From Bacillota bacterium (lineage in GTDB: Bacteria; Bacillota; Clostridia; Lachnospirales; Lachnospiraceae): DNA of 19,818 bases. Shown here piece after piece: positions 1-6,044 of the stretch (its first letter is position 1; each line of letters opens with the position of its first letter). The translations under genes were made by a program, and so were the position numbers. Location: positions 1 to 19,818 of the forward strand of contig JAEZHX010000165.1 of assembly GCA_023436765.1 (NCBI GenBank). The letters run 5' to 3'. The notes beneath the pieces were generated by a model. The model ran no database searches and was not told where the DNA came from. It saw nothing but the letters and a program-made list of their open reading frames with translations.

Positions 1-1253
1 CCGACTCCAAACAGGCCCATATCGAAGACCTCACTGAACAGATATGCCATCGGCATTCTGATGATGATACCGGATAAAATATTGCTGAACAGGGAGTATG
101 TAGTATGACCCGCACCGATAAACAGACCGTTCATACTGAAGGCTAAGGGCACCAAAAGATAATCAATACTAAAGGCAGCCAGATAGGGTAGACCCACCCG
201 GATCATTTCCTCCTCCTTAGCAAACAATCCAAGGATCTCTCCGGGAAATAGTCTGGTAAAGATAAAGATGGTATAGGAAATCGCAGCGGAGATCAAAAAT
301 CCGGTCTTCCAGGTCTTTTTCGCACGGTCCTCTCTTCCGGCTCCAAGGTTCTGTGCACACATGGTAGAAATCGCTGCATTCATCGCAATGGCAGGGAGAA
401 TTGCAAAACCATTATATTTACCCACCGCACCAACCGCTGCTGACGCTGTTACACCATACCCGTTGACCAGGGTAGTCATAAAAAGGAAGGATAGGTTACT
501 GATCAGATTCTGAATCGAGATCGGAACGCCAAGCTTTAAAATCGCATTCAGCTGATGACGATCCACCCGGAAGGATTTCAATCTAAAATCAAAAACAAAC
601 TTTCTTCTGATTAAATAAATGATACATAAAAACATACTGAGTCCCTGCGATATTACCGTGGCGATACCGGCTCCGGTTGCCCCCATATGGAAGGTTCCGA
701 CAAACAGGATATCCAGGACAACATTCGTAAGACAGGCAATCGTGATAAAATACAACGGACTCCGGCTGTCTCCCATGCCGCGCATGATGGCACTTAATGC
801 ATTGTACCCGAAGATGAATATGGTTCCTAAGGCCGTTACATTCAGATAATTAGCCGCTTCCCGATAGGACTCCTCCGGTGTACGGATCGCATGCAAAATC
901 TGGCTATGAAATACCAGCATCAATACGGTCATAATAATGGCTGCAATAAAAAGGGAGGAAAAAAGTGTCCCAATAATTTTTTGCAGCTTCCCGGTCTTCT
1001 CAGCTCCAACCGACTGAGCAATCAAAACGGTAGCACCAGCGGTCAGCCCGACTGCCAAATTAGTCATAATCATTGTGACCTGTCCTCCGATATTCACTCC
1101 GGACATGCTCACTGTTCCGTTAAATCGGCCAACCACTATCATATCTGCCACACTATAAAGAGTCTGTATCAGATTTGAGATGATGAAGGGCATCGCAAAA
1201 AGTACCAGCTGCTTTACTACACTGCCTTTAGACAGATTATTGTGTTTGTACAT
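1..1253 (-). CDS. MATE-family multidrug/Na+ antiporter (3' end cut by the window)
   Basis: The reverse strand reads open from an ATG at 1251-1253 to the window edge, giving 417 full codons with no stop. The N-terminus (MYKHNNLSKGSVVKQL, then FAMPFIISNLIQTLYSVADM) is typical of the NorM/DinF/MepA-like branch of MATE exporters. These are cytoplasmic-membrane antiporters with twelve helices in two six-helix bundles that expel cationic drugs or metabolites using Na+ or H+. Hydrophobic segments recur along the whole visible length, and the GVPISIQNLISNLSF stretch marks the start of the second bundle. Family members are about 440-460 residues, so only a short C-terminal part is missing. AAGGGA lies a few bases before the ATG. 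The gene is divergent from the LysE-type exporter gene. The family call is firm; the substrate is unknown. Confidence 0.93.
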   Translation of the reverse strand, partial: MYKHNNLSKGSVVKQLVLFAMPFIISNLIQTLYSVADMIVVGRFNGTVSMSGVNIGGQVTMIMTNLAVGLTAGATVLIAQSVGAEKTGKLQKIIGTLFSSLFIAAIIMTVLMLVFHSQILHAIRTPEESYREAANYLNVTALGTIFIFGYNALSAIMRGMGDSRSPLYFITIACLTNVVLDILFVGTFHMGATGAGIATVISQGLSMFLCIIYLIRRKFVFDFRLKSFRVDRHQLNAILKLGVPISIQNLISNLSFLFMTTLVNGYGVTASAAVGAVGKYNGFAILPAIAMNAAISTMCAQNLGAGREDRAKKTWKTGFLISAAISYTIFIFTRLFPGEILGLFAKEEEMIRVGLPYLAAFSIDYLLVPLAFSMNGLFIGAGHTTYSLFSNILSGIIIRMPMAYLFSEVFDMGLFGV

Positions 1254-1296
1254 ATTTTCCCTTACTTTCTTTTCTTATTCTATACACTTTCGATAT

Positions 1297-1325
1297 ATCA
1301 TAGCACAGAGCCTTCTGAAATTCTA
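1297..1325 (-). promoter_or_regulatory. candidate promoter of the MATE gene
   Basis: On the reverse strand an extended -10 (TGC followed by TATGAT, 1297-1305) lies 17 bp from a poor -35 (TAGAAT, 1320-1325). The expected start is near 1290, which leaves a leader of roughly 36 nt before the MATE ATG. The extended -10 could compensate for the weak -35. Motif evidence only. Confidence 0.35.
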
Positions 1326-1368
1326 CCACTATCTTTTTACATTTGCTTATCCCCATACGATATATAAG

Positions 1369-1397
1369 TTGATTTTCTTGGGATTTGGTTTTATATT
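1369..1397 (+). promoter_or_regulatory. candidate promoter of the LysE-type exporter gene
   Basis: TTGATT (1369-1374), a 17-bp spacer and TATATT (1392-1397) give a good sigma-A-type promoter. Transcription would start near 1404, about 28 nt before the ATG at 1432. This promoter also argues against starting the protein at the longer in-frame ATG at 1180, because that start would lie upstream of it and inside the divergent MATE gene. Confidence 0.5.
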
Positions 1398-1413
1398 GTA
1401 TATATTATACAAT
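1395..1413. promoter_or_regulatory. operator-like 19-bp dyad over the LysE -10 and start site
   Basis: ATTGTAT at 1395-1401 and its exact reverse complement ATACAAT at 1407-1413 flank a 5-bp centre. The dyad covers the end of the -10 box and the predicted start of transcription, where a bound dimeric repressor would block initiation. No regulator gene lies next to it. AT-rich dyads can arise by chance, so this is a candidate only. Confidence 0.4.
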
Positions 1414-1431
1414 GCCGAAAGAGTGATACAA

Positions 1432-2067
1432 ATGATATTTACCTTTTTATCCGCCCTTGGGGTGGGCTTCTCCGGAGCAATCATGCCCGGATCCCTGCTT
1501 ACCTATACCATCAGAAAATCCCTAACCTCCGGTCCGATTGCAGGCTTGATTATTACAGCCGGGCATGCAGCTCTGGAGCTATTTCTGATTATTCTGATCT
1601 TTCTTGGCTTTGATACCGTACTCCAATCAGAGCTAGCACAGTTTTTGATCAGTATTCTTGGCGGAGGTCTTTTGATCTACATGGGGATCGATATGTTTGT
1701 TGGCAGTGTTAAGAATTCGGTAAAAGTCCGCCTGGATGGGTCCGATACCAGGTCCGGCAGTATGTTTCTGTCAGGAATTATCATCAGCGCCTCCAATCCA
1801 TATTTTTTGTTATGGTGGGCCGTGATCGGGCTGGGATTCCTCCTGCAGGCCTACTCTGCTTATGGGCTTTCCGGAATAATCATCTACTATGTCGGACATA
1901 TCTGTGCCGATTTTATCTGGTACCTCCTCGTATCCACTATTGTCGGGACGACCAGAAGGTTTCTTAAGGAAAAGCCCTATCGTGTTATCATCTCTATTCT
2001 GGGATGCCTATTGGTCTATTTTGGGGGACGCTTCATATTTTCCGCTGTTCCTTATCTGACCACCTGA
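1432..2067 (+). CDS. LysE/RhtB-family exporter
   Basis: A membrane protein of 211 residues, normal for the LysE/RhtB superfamily, which exports amino acids or similar small metabolites across the cytoplasmic membrane. The N-terminus GVGFSGAIMPGSLLTYTI carries the family's conserved proline-glycine motif in the first helix. A long hydrophobic segment follows (about residues 40-80), then SNPYFLLWWAVIGLGFL and two further C-terminal helices. The frame is open back to 1180, but that extension is low-complexity, overlaps the MATE gene and lies upstream of the likely promoter. The ATG at 1432, preceded by GAAAGAG, fits homologues better. The gene is followed after 82 bp by the PfpI-like gene with no terminator seen, so the three plus-strand genes may share a transcript. 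The substrate is unknown. Confidence 0.85.
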   Translation: MIFTFLSALGVGFSGAIMPGSLLTYTIRKSLTSGPIAGLIITAGHAALELFLIILIFLGFDTVLQSELAQFLISILGGGLLIYMGIDMFVGSVKNSVKVRLDGSDTRSGSMFLSGIIISASNPYFLLWWAVIGLGFLLQAYSAYGLSGIIIYYVGHICADFIWYLLVSTIVGTTRRFLKEKPYRVIISILGCLLVYFGGRFIFSAVPYLTT

Positions 2068-2149
2068 AGGTATGTATCATGAAAACGCGATTTTCCTTTG
2101 AATGTGAGTTATTTCAATCAAATCTATCAAGCTTAAGGAGGCTGTCCTT

Positions 2150-2749
2150 ATGAAGGTTCTATTATTTGTTCCAAGGGGATTTGAGACGCTGGAGTTCAGT
2201 GTTTTTATCGATGTCATGGGCTGGGCCAGAAATGATTACGGTTATCCTGTGGAGGTTCATACCTGTGGCTTTCAAAGACAGGTGGTCAGTACCTTCCAGG
2301 TTCCTATTGTAGTTGACAAACTGTATGAGGAAATTAAGCCGGAGGAATATGAAGCTCTGGCGATCCCGGGAGGCTTTGAGGAATTCGGCTATTACGAGGA
2401 AGCCTATGATGAAAGATTGCTAGAAATGATACGCGAGTTTCATACTCAGGGGAAGCCGATCGCTTCTGTCTGCGTAGGAGCCCTGCCTATAGGAAAAAGC
2501 GGTGTGTTAAGGGGTCGACGTGCTACCACCTATCATCTGCGTAATGGTTACAGGCAGAAGCAGCTACTTGAGTTTGGTGTGGAACTAGTGAATAAGCCGG
2601 TGGTGACAGATCATAATATCATCACCTCCTATTGCCCGCAGACAGGACCCTATGTGGCGTTAAAGCTCTTGGAGCTTTTAATTTCGGAAGAAGCCATGAG
2701 TAGGGTCAGAGATGCGATGGGATACTTACCGTTAGCTGATTCTATTTGA
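2150..2749 (+). CDS. DJ-1/PfpI-superfamily protein
   Basis: A cytoplasmic protein of 199 residues with the class I glutamine amidotransferase-like fold of DJ-1/PfpI. Visible features are the opening strand MKVLLFVPRGFETLEF, the AIPGGFEEFG segment (71-80) and the nucleophile elbow SVCVGALPIGKSG with Cys108. Glu15 aligns with DJ-1 Glu18, and His129 in ATTYHL lies where DJ-1 has His126, so the reactive-cysteine site looks intact. The family includes proteases, glyoxalases/deglycases, isonitrile hydratases and oxidative-stress proteins, and sequence alone does not choose among them. AAGGAGG (2135-2141) lies 8 nt before the ATG. The next gene is an asparaginase 44 bp downstream, suggesting an operon, though no joint role is known. 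Confidence 0.88.
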   Translation: MKVLLFVPRGFETLEFSVFIDVMGWARNDYGYPVEVHTCGFQRQVVSTFQVPIVVDKLYEEIKPEEYEALAIPGGFEEFGYYEEAYDERLLEMIREFHTQGKPIASVCVGALPIGKSGVLRGRRATTYHLRNGYRQKQLLEFGVELVNKPVVTDHNIITSYCPQTGPYVALKLLELLISEEAMSRVRDAMGYLPLADSI

Positions 2750-2793
2750 TCATATGCTTAAGTCTTAACTAATAAATATAAGAGGGTATAACC

Positions 2794-3786
2794 ATGAAGA
2801 GAATTCTTATGCTTGGAACCGGAGGGACCATCGCCTCCCAGGTAACCTCTGATGGGCTGCATCCGCAGCTGACTCTGGAGGAAATCCTGTTGTATTTGCC
2901 TGATATTTCAAGGGTCTGCGAGATTGAGACGCTTCAGGTCTGTAATATGGACAGCACAAATATGTCCCCTGAGATCTGGAGTCTGCTCGTGCAAACGATC
3001 CGAGAGCGCTATGACTGCTTCGACGGCTTTGTCATCTGCCACGGAACCGATACGATGGCCTACACTGCTGCTGCCCTGTCATATATGATTCAGAATTCCC
3101 CGAAGCCGATTGTGGTAACCGGAGCGCAGAGGCCGATTAATATGGAGGTCACCGACTCAAAAACCAATCTGTTCGACAGCTTTCTCTATGCCTCCTCCGA
3201 TGCAGCCAGCGGAGTACAGATCGTATTTAATGGCAAGGTCATTCTCGGAACCAGGGGTAGAAAGACCCATTCCAAGAGCTTTCAGGCCTTCTCCAGCATC
3301 AACTATCCTTATCTGGCAGTCATACAGGACGGACATCTGATCCAATATATCCGTGAAGAGAAGAAGGCCCCTGTTTTTTATGATAAACTTAATCCCAGGG
3401 TCAGCTTGTTCAAGCTAACTCCCGGAATCGACGAGGATCTCCTCTCCTATATGCTGGCGAAGAACGATGCCGTTATCATCGAGAGCTATGGTGTGGGGGG
3501 GATTCCCTCTTTGCCGCAGTACCACTTTTACGAGGTCATCAAAGAGTGGACGGAAAAAGGGAAAATCATCGTCATGACCACGCAGGTACCAAATGAGGGC
3601 AGTGACATGACAATCTATAAGGTAGGACATGACCTGAAGACAAGAGTCAGTATCCTGGAGGCTTACGATATGATTACGGAAGCGGTGGTCTGTAAGCTGA
3701 TGTGGATCCTTGGTCAGACAGATGACCCCGAAGAAATCCGAAAGCTCTTTTATACTACGATCAGCAATGATATTTTATTCTCATAA
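2794..3786 (+). CDS. ansA: L-asparaginase, type I (cytoplasmic)
   Basis: Hydrolyses L-asparagine to L-aspartate and ammonia. At 330 residues without a signal peptide, it matches the cytoplasmic type I (AnsA) form rather than the secreted type II. Both family signatures are present: LGTGGTIAS with nucleophile Thr12, and HGTDTMAYTAA with Thr85-Asp86. Lys157 in RGRKTHS is the likely catalytic lysine, and DSTNMSP (53-59) holds the substrate-contacting serine. The C-terminal domain contains ESYGVGGIPS and TTQVPNEGSDMTIY, typical of AnsA. AGAGGG (2781-2786) lies 7 nt before the ATG. As probable last gene after a LysE-type exporter and a PfpI-like protein, it may belong to an amino-acid use unit. 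Related amidases such as GatD are longer or lack this layout. Confidence 0.92.
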   Translation: MKRILMLGTGGTIASQVTSDGLHPQLTLEEILLYLPDISRVCEIETLQVCNMDSTNMSPEIWSLLVQTIRERYDCFDGFVICHGTDTMAYTAAALSYMIQNSPKPIVVTGAQRPINMEVTDSKTNLFDSFLYASSDAASGVQIVFNGKVILGTRGRKTHSKSFQAFSSINYPYLAVIQDGHLIQYIREEKKAPVFYDKLNPRVSLFKLTPGIDEDLLSYMLAKNDAVIIESYGVGGIPSLPQYHFYEVIKEWTEKGKIIVMTTQVPNEGSDMTIYKVGHDLKTRVSILEAYDMITEAVVCKLMWILGQTDDPEEIRKLFYTTISNDILFS

Positions 3787-3866
3787 ATCTCTTCCCATGT
3801 TGAACAGCGTCATGCATAACTAAACCAGAATATGCTGATGAATGTAGCGTTCGAATAGATAATTTT

Positions 3867-3935
3867 AAGAGGTTGCTGCATGATTGCGACAAATTGTTAT
3901 TCATCGAACATGTTGATTTATAGCAGCAACCTCTT
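3867..3935. repeat. 13-bp perfect inverted repeat between convergent units (possible terminator)
   Basis: AAGAGGTTGCTGC at 3867-3879 is repeated as its exact reverse complement at 3923-3935. It lies between the asparaginase gene and the convergent reductase gene. On the plus strand TTTCTATAT follows the stem, which could make a weak terminator for asparaginase; on the minus strand AAAATT follows. The 43-nt loop is unusually long for an intrinsic terminator and shows no strong inner hairpin. It could be a terminator with an insertion in its loop or a small inverted-repeat relic. Nothing else is seen at 3787-3960. Confidence 0.55.
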
Positions 3936-3960
3936 TCTATATACAGCCATTACTCTGTCG

Positions 3961-4653
3961 TTACTGTCCCGAACGAAGATAAGGCTTCCGGTAAAGCTCT
4001 TTCTTCTTCAGTCCGTTCGCCTTCGCATTCGAGTACCAACCTCTGTTTCCCATAAAATAATACAACTTTCTCGGGAAATTCGCCTCTGTCAATACCGGTT
4101 CTCCTGAATCCTTCCGGTCAAGAAGGATTCCATCCTTTATTCTCTGAAAAGCACTGATCAGGTCTCCCTTCATCTTCTTCATAAACGGAGCATCCATCGT
4201 ACCAAGGAGCATCCCGCCGCTTCCGATCATGGTTCCGAAACCAAACTCCGCTCCGGTCTGTCTGCTAAAGCATTCGATCACACGGACTGCTTCCTGATTA
4301 ATAAAGGCTTCCGGAAAGCCGCAGTTTACTACCGCATATACCTTCACCCTGTTTATAAAGCCTCCGTTCTCCTTCAGATACAGGTGGAAATCCTGAAGGA
4401 ATCTCATAAGGATACCCGGCAGACAGAAGATATAGAGAGGAAATGTAAAAACAATTGCATCCGCGTTTAACAGCAGATCAAAATCCGCGGAATTCCTATT
4501 GGACACACTTTTCCTGACCTGAATCTCATAGAATTCCAACTCCTGAGAAGCCATATATTCCTTCCCCATCCTTACGAGCTGATTAGATACACTCTCTTCC
4601 GGCTTAATCTTAGGCGTTCCGTTAACAAATACGACCGTTTTCTTTTCCTTCAT
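3961..4653 (-). CDS. flavodoxin-fold NAD(P)H-dependent oxidoreductase-like protein
   Basis: A protein of 230 residues. Its N-terminus VVFVNGTPKIKPEESVSNQL matches the FMN phosphate-binding loop of flavodoxin-like reductases (NGTP...S.S). FTFPLYIFCLPGILMRFLQDF is the second FMN-contacting loop and helix, and VVNCGFPE the third. It lacks the four-cysteine motif of its upstream partner. The C-terminal part (about 185-230) is basic and aromatic and is not recognised. Its ATG overlaps the stop of the upstream gene by 4 bp (ATGA), so the two are translationally coupled and probably act together, perhaps as FMN-dependent reductases of a quinone, nitro compound or electrophile. The TetR operator region upstream should control both. 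The fold is likely; the substrate is unknown. Confidence 0.78.
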   Translation of the reverse strand: MKEKKTVVFVNGTPKIKPEESVSNQLVRMGKEYMASQELEFYEIQVRKSVSNRNSADFDLLLNADAIVFTFPLYIFCLPGILMRFLQDFHLYLKENGGFINRVKVYAVVNCGFPEAFINQEAVRVIECFSRQTGAEFGFGTMIGSGGMLLGTMDAPFMKKMKGDLISAFQRIKDGILLDRKDSGEPVLTEANFPRKLYYFMGNRGWYSNAKANGLKKKELYRKPYLRSGQ

Positions 4654-5210
4654 ATCATTGCACCTACCTTCTTAAGCGGAATACGTTCCAGCTCCTTCTG
4701 AAGCTCCGTGGCAGAATCGCGATAAATCACGATATCCACTGCATTCCGATGTTTTATGCTGATATCCGTAAAAAGTTTTGCATCCTCTTCCTCCAACCCG
4801 CCAGCATAAGCAATCATTATCTGTCTCGGGTAATTATCATAACGCGTCGGATGAATGGTTGTTCCGTTCGGTCTCTTCTCAAAGAACGGGAGGACATTCG
4901 GAAGCCAACGATCCAGGGCATTCTTCATATTAGCGCTGCATTGGCCGAATACTACCGGACATAAGTATATTACCACATCAGAATTGACATACTTCTCATT
5001 GATCTGTGCGGCCAGATCCTTGATCACACATTCTCCCGGCGTCTTTATCCAGCACCCGAAGCAGCCCATGCAGAAAGCTAGATCTTCTCTATCAAGCGCA
5101 ATCTCTTCCGTATGCAGTCCCCTCTCTGCCAGATAGCCCAGAACACAGGAATGGATCTGCTCAAATTCCTCTGTCCGAAACTCCTTATCACTTATTATGA
5201 AAACTTTCAT
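4650..5210 (-). CDS. NADPH-dependent FMN reductase / iron-sulfur flavoprotein-like
   Basis: A protein of 186 residues with the flavodoxin-like fold of the FMN_red superfamily. MKVFIISDKEFR.TEEF is the FMN phosphate loop. Cys47-X2-Cys50-X2-Cys53-Trp...ProGly-Glu-Cys61 follows, and CPVVFGQCSANMKNALDRW is the classic second FMN motif. The cysteine spacing C-X2-C-X2-C-X7-C fits the compact motif of archaeal iron-sulfur flavoproteins (Isf). However, many proteins with this CxGCxxCW..TPG.C signature are annotated simply as flavodoxin-family reductases, so a 4Fe-4S cluster is possible but unproven. AAAGGGG lies 6-7 nt before the ATG. First gene of a two-gene unit controlled by the divergent TetR region. 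Confidence 0.85.
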   Translation of the reverse strand: MKVFIISDKEFRTEEFEQIHSCVLGYLAERGLHTEEIALDREDLAFCMGCFGCWIKTPGECVIKDLAAQINEKYVNSDVVIYLCPVVFGQCSANMKNALDRWLPNVLPFFEKRPNGTTIHPTRYDNYPRQIMIAYAGGLEEEDAKLFTDISIKHRNAVDIVIYRDSATELQKELERIPLKKVGAMI

Positions 5211-5236
5211 TTTACTACCCCTTTCAAAACTTATAT

Positions 5237-5302
5237 GTTTACACTGTATACAATGTTTACACCGTTAACTTAAATATAACATTTAATGTTTACTTTGTCA
5301 AC
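5237..5302. promoter_or_regulatory. three tandem TetR-type operators
   Basis: Three copies of a 15-bp imperfect dyad lie at 5237-5251 (GTTTACACTGTATAC), 5255-5269 (GTTTACACCGTTAAC) and 5288-5302 (GTTTACTTTGTCAAC), consensus GTTTAC-N3-GTNNAC. Copy starts are 18 and 33 bp apart. Copy 3 covers both -35 boxes, copy 2 the start site of the minus-strand promoter, and copy 1 its early transcribed region. A second motif, AACAT-N3-ATGTT, occurs at 5278-5290 and 5300-5312. The natural ligand is the product of the adjacent tetR gene, which would repress both itself and the reductases. Confidence 0.7.
5273..5301 (-). promoter_or_regulatory. promoter of the flavoprotein pair
   Basis: Read on the reverse strand, a perfect TTGACA (5296-5301), a 17-bp spacer and TATATT (5273-5278) form a strong promoter. 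Transcription should start near 5266, leaving a leader of about 55 nt before the ATG at 5210. Its -35 lies inside the third operator copy and its start site inside the second. Confidence 0.75.
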
Positions 5303-5317
5303 ATCAAATGTTATAAT
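5289..5317 (+). promoter_or_regulatory. promoter of the TetR regulator gene
   Basis: TTTACT (5289-5294), 17 bp, and a perfect TATAAT (5312-5317). Transcription would start near 5324, about 43 nt before the ATG at 5367. The -35 lies inside operator copy 3, which implies autoregulation. Confidence 0.65.
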
Positions 5318-5366
5318 ATAGTAGTAGAATTTCGCATTACTTCGACATAGGAATGGAGAATGAATT

Positions 5367-5978
5367 ATGCCTAGTAAAAGCTATCATCATGGGAATCTGA
5401 AAGCAGCACTGATCAGGACGGGCCTGCAATTACTTGATCAGGAGGGATATGAAAGCTTTTCTCTCCGTAAGGTGGCCAAAGCCTGTAACGTCAGCCAGAC
5501 GGCACCCTACCGTCATTTTAAGAACAAAGAGGAGTTGATCGCCGCCATTACCGTCGAAGCTCTGCGTGACTTCAATGATGCACTGGAGCAGGCTGTACAG
5601 CTCCATCCGGATCATCCGAAGAAGCAGCTCACTGAGATGGGGGTAGCCTATATTAAGTTCTTTGTAGAGAACCCCGAGTATCTTAGATTACTCTTCCTAA
5701 ATAATATTAAGGAGAGAATGCAGCCTTCCAATCAATGCGGAACGGAGTCCAAGGATATTAGGGATCCCTTTCAGACTTTCCACGATACCCTGATCCGATA
5801 CCTTGATGCTTACCCGGAGGAGAACATTAACCGTGAGGAGCTTCTGTTATACAGCTGGGGCCTCGTACATGGAATAGCTATCTTAATCGCCAACAAGGAT
5901 ATCCACATGGATGGGGACTATCTGGCACTTTCCAGGAGTATTGTTGAGAATGGTCTTAAAAGCATTCATAAAGCATAA
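5367..5978 (+). CDS. TetR/AcrR-family regulator with WHG-type C-terminal domain
   Basis: A protein of 203 residues. The N-terminal TetR DNA-binding domain spans about 9-56. It starts with the motif YHHGNLKAALI and contains the helix-turn-helix FSLRKVAKACNVSQTAPYRHF (31-51), followed by KNKEELIAAI. The C-terminal half carries WGLVHG (164-169), the mark of the TetR C-terminal WHG domain (TetR_C_33 type), a dimerising small-ligand pocket. These proteins normally repress the divergent gene and lose DNA affinity on binding an inducer. Here the divergent genes are two flavin reductases, so the inducer may be a reactive electrophile or other reductase substrate; that is inference. GGAGAA (5355-5360) precedes the ATG by 6 nt. 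A terminator follows directly. Confidence 0.92.
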   Translation: MPSKSYHHGNLKAALIRTGLQLLDQEGYESFSLRKVAKACNVSQTAPYRHFKNKEELIAAITVEALRDFNDALEQAVQLHPDHPKKQLTEMGVAYIKFFVENPEYLRLLFLNNIKERMQPSNQCGTESKDIRDPFQTFHDTLIRYLDAYPEENINREELLLYSWGLVHGIAILIANKDIHMDGDYLALSRSIVENGLKSIHKA

Positions 5979-5983
5979 CAGGC

Positions 5984-6028
5984 AAGAGTTTTGGATTCCT
6001 CCGGTCAGAAGAAGCCAAAACTCTTTTT
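5984..6028 (+). terminator. intrinsic terminator of the TetR gene
   Basis: AAGAGTTTTGG (5984-5994) pairs with CCAAAACTCTT (6015-6025) across a 20-nt loop, followed by TTTATT. It begins 6 nt after the TetR stop. On the opposite strand the stem is not followed by a T run, so it should act on plus-strand transcripts only. Confidence 0.85.
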
Positions 6029-6044
6029 ATTATAATATTTAAAG

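Noticed and set aside
1180..1431. N-terminal extension of the LysE-type ORF (84 extra residues)
   Set aside because: It overlaps the divergent MATE gene, lies upstream of the best promoter, has no ribosome site and does not resemble the family N-terminus.
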